This document shows, piece after piece, positions 63,353 through 64,000 of a DNA stretch of 64,000 nucleotides. The DNA is from Oleomonas cavernae. GTDB taxonomy: Bacteria > Pseudomonadota > Alphaproteobacteria > Zavarziniales > Zavarziniaceae. Every line of letters begins with the position of its first letter. Position 1 is the stretch's first letter. The translations under genes and the position numbers were made by a program. The notes beneath the pieces are model-generated. The model saw nothing but the letters and a program-made list of their open reading frames with translations. It was not told the DNA's origin and made no database searches. The stretch covers positions 620,001 to 684,000 of the forward strand of contig NZ_QYUK01000008.1 in the NCBI RefSeq assembly GCF_003590945.1, written 5' to 3'.

Positions 63353-64000
63353 ATGAGAATCGTTCTGGTTTCCGACAGCCACCTCAGCCCCGTCGTCGGC
63401 GCGTTCGGCGACAACTGGCTGGCCATCAAGGCCTGGATCGCCAGCATGCGGCCCGACATGGTCGTGCACCTGGGCGACATCACGGCTTATGGCGATGAAG
63501 ATCCCGCCGAGCTGGCCCAGGCCTTCCAGGCCCTCAACAGCGGCGACTGGGAGAAACGCTTCCTGCCCGGCAATCACGACATGGGTGACAACCCGCCGGG
63601 GCCCGGCGTGGCCTCGGAACAGCAACTGGTCGACCTCGAGCATCTGCAGCGCTACCGGGGTCTTCGGCCCCGATCGCTGGTCCTTCCGGGCCGGTGCCTG
63701 GCAGATCCTGGGCCTCAACGCCCAGCTTTTCGGCACCGGCCTCGACGAGGAGGAGGCGCAGTTTGCCTGGATCGAGGCGGCGCTTGGAACATCCGCGGGC
63801 CCGTTGGGCGTGATGCTGCACAAGCCGCTGTTCCGCAACGGGCCGGCGGACGACGAGATCCACGGGCGCTATGTCCCGGCGGCACCGCGGCGGCGGTTGC
63901 TGGAGCTGCTGGCCCGCCGGGATTTGCGCTTCGTCGTCGCCGGCCACACCCATCAGACACGGCAGATCGAGGTGGACGGCGTCGAGCATGTCTGGGCGCC
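63353..64000 (+). CDS. Calcineurin-like metallophosphoesterase, frameshifted and cut by the window edge
   Basis: A metal-dependent phosphoesterase. LVSDSHLSPV (D, H), VVHLGDITAYGDED (D) and LPGNHDMGDNP (N, H) are the first metal motifs. After a break at GGGG 63657-63660 (one added G) the frame continues as VFGPDRWSFRAGAWQILGLN, LGVMLHKPLFRNGPADDE and VVAGHTHQTRQIEVDG, the last metal histidines. The C-terminus runs past the right edge. The start at 63353 follows GGGAGGCGGAGAGG. Confidence 0.85.
   Translation, partial: MRIVLVSDSHLSPVVGAFGDNWLAIKAWIASMRPDMVVHLGDITAYGDEDPAELAQAFQALNSGDWEKRFLPGNHDMGDNPPGPGVASEQQLVDLEHLQRYRGLRPRSLVLPGRCLADPGPQRPAFRHRPRRGGGAVCLDRGGAWNIRGPVGRDAAQAAVPQRAGGRRDPRALCPGGTAAAVAGAAGPPGFALRRRRPHPSDTADRGGRRRACLGA

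Overview
The window is about 64 kb of very GC-rich bacterial chromosome from an alphaproteobacterium. A Rhodospirillales-like member is most likely. This is inferred from the order ispB / DUF2007 / NPPY methyltransferase / S49 peptidase / glyQ / glyS / ppdK, the xseB-ispA-dxs block, a TlyA methyltransferase, a DUF1127 protein and several families of intergenic inverted repeats. The genus cannot be fixed from the sequence alone. No rRNA, tRNA, CRISPR, integrase or transposase gene was seen.

Layout. 0-13 kb: housekeeping genes (partial ispB, methyltransferase, LysR, S49 peptidase, LysM/BON protein, glyQS, ppdK, DsbA-like isomerase, MeaB GTPase, XRE regulator). 13-30 kb: mixed metabolism and transport (TauE exporter, N-acyl-D-amino-acid deacylase, SDRs, a dual-specificity phosphatase, two paralogous fatty-acid-hydroxylase/sterol-desaturase genes, MFS pump with a divergent Cys-rich HTH regulator, class III aminotransferase, TetR / MBL / DUF2817 peptidase, CDF transporter, pdxH). 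30-41 kb: biosynthesis and RNA modification (fabI, aroC, ferredoxin, an HTH-RibB-RibA-like fusion, rhomboid protease, three methyltransferases, MATE pump, glutamine-synthetase-like gene with isochorismatase). 41.7-45.8 kb: accessory block with higBA, an HD phosphohydrolase, a PemK/MazF-like gene and a less GC-rich Sel1-repeat/trypsin-like protease. 45.8-51.4 kb: isoprenoid genes dxs-ispA-xseB, then a GT2 gene and a histone-deacetylase-family gene. 51.5-55 kb: fatty-acid metabolism (SDR, enoyl-CoA hydratase with MarR, MBL hydrolase). 55-58.9 kb: a toxin-antitoxin island (HEPN/MNT, hipBA, parDE, an orphan gene) bounded by a truncated glycosyltransferase and by an acyl-CoA dehydrogenase gene, and containing a decayed copy of that dehydrogenase's 3' end. 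59-64 kb: acyl-CoA dehydrogenase, Sua5/YrdC, FAD-linked oxidase and a partial phosphoesterase.

Two things stand out. First, nine genes, including aroC and the Sua5 gene that are normally essential, are each broken by the apparent loss of single bases (ten sites), nearly all at runs of G or C. Adding one base per site restores full-length proteins every time, so this looks like homopolymer undercalling in the source assembly rather than biology. Second, the accessory blocks show real regulatory structure: palindromic operators before higBA, hipBA (three copies exactly 49 bp apart), parDE, marR, tetR and an MBL gene, and a ribB gene fused to an HTH domain whose probable promoter overlaps a small palindrome and would give a leaderless transcript.
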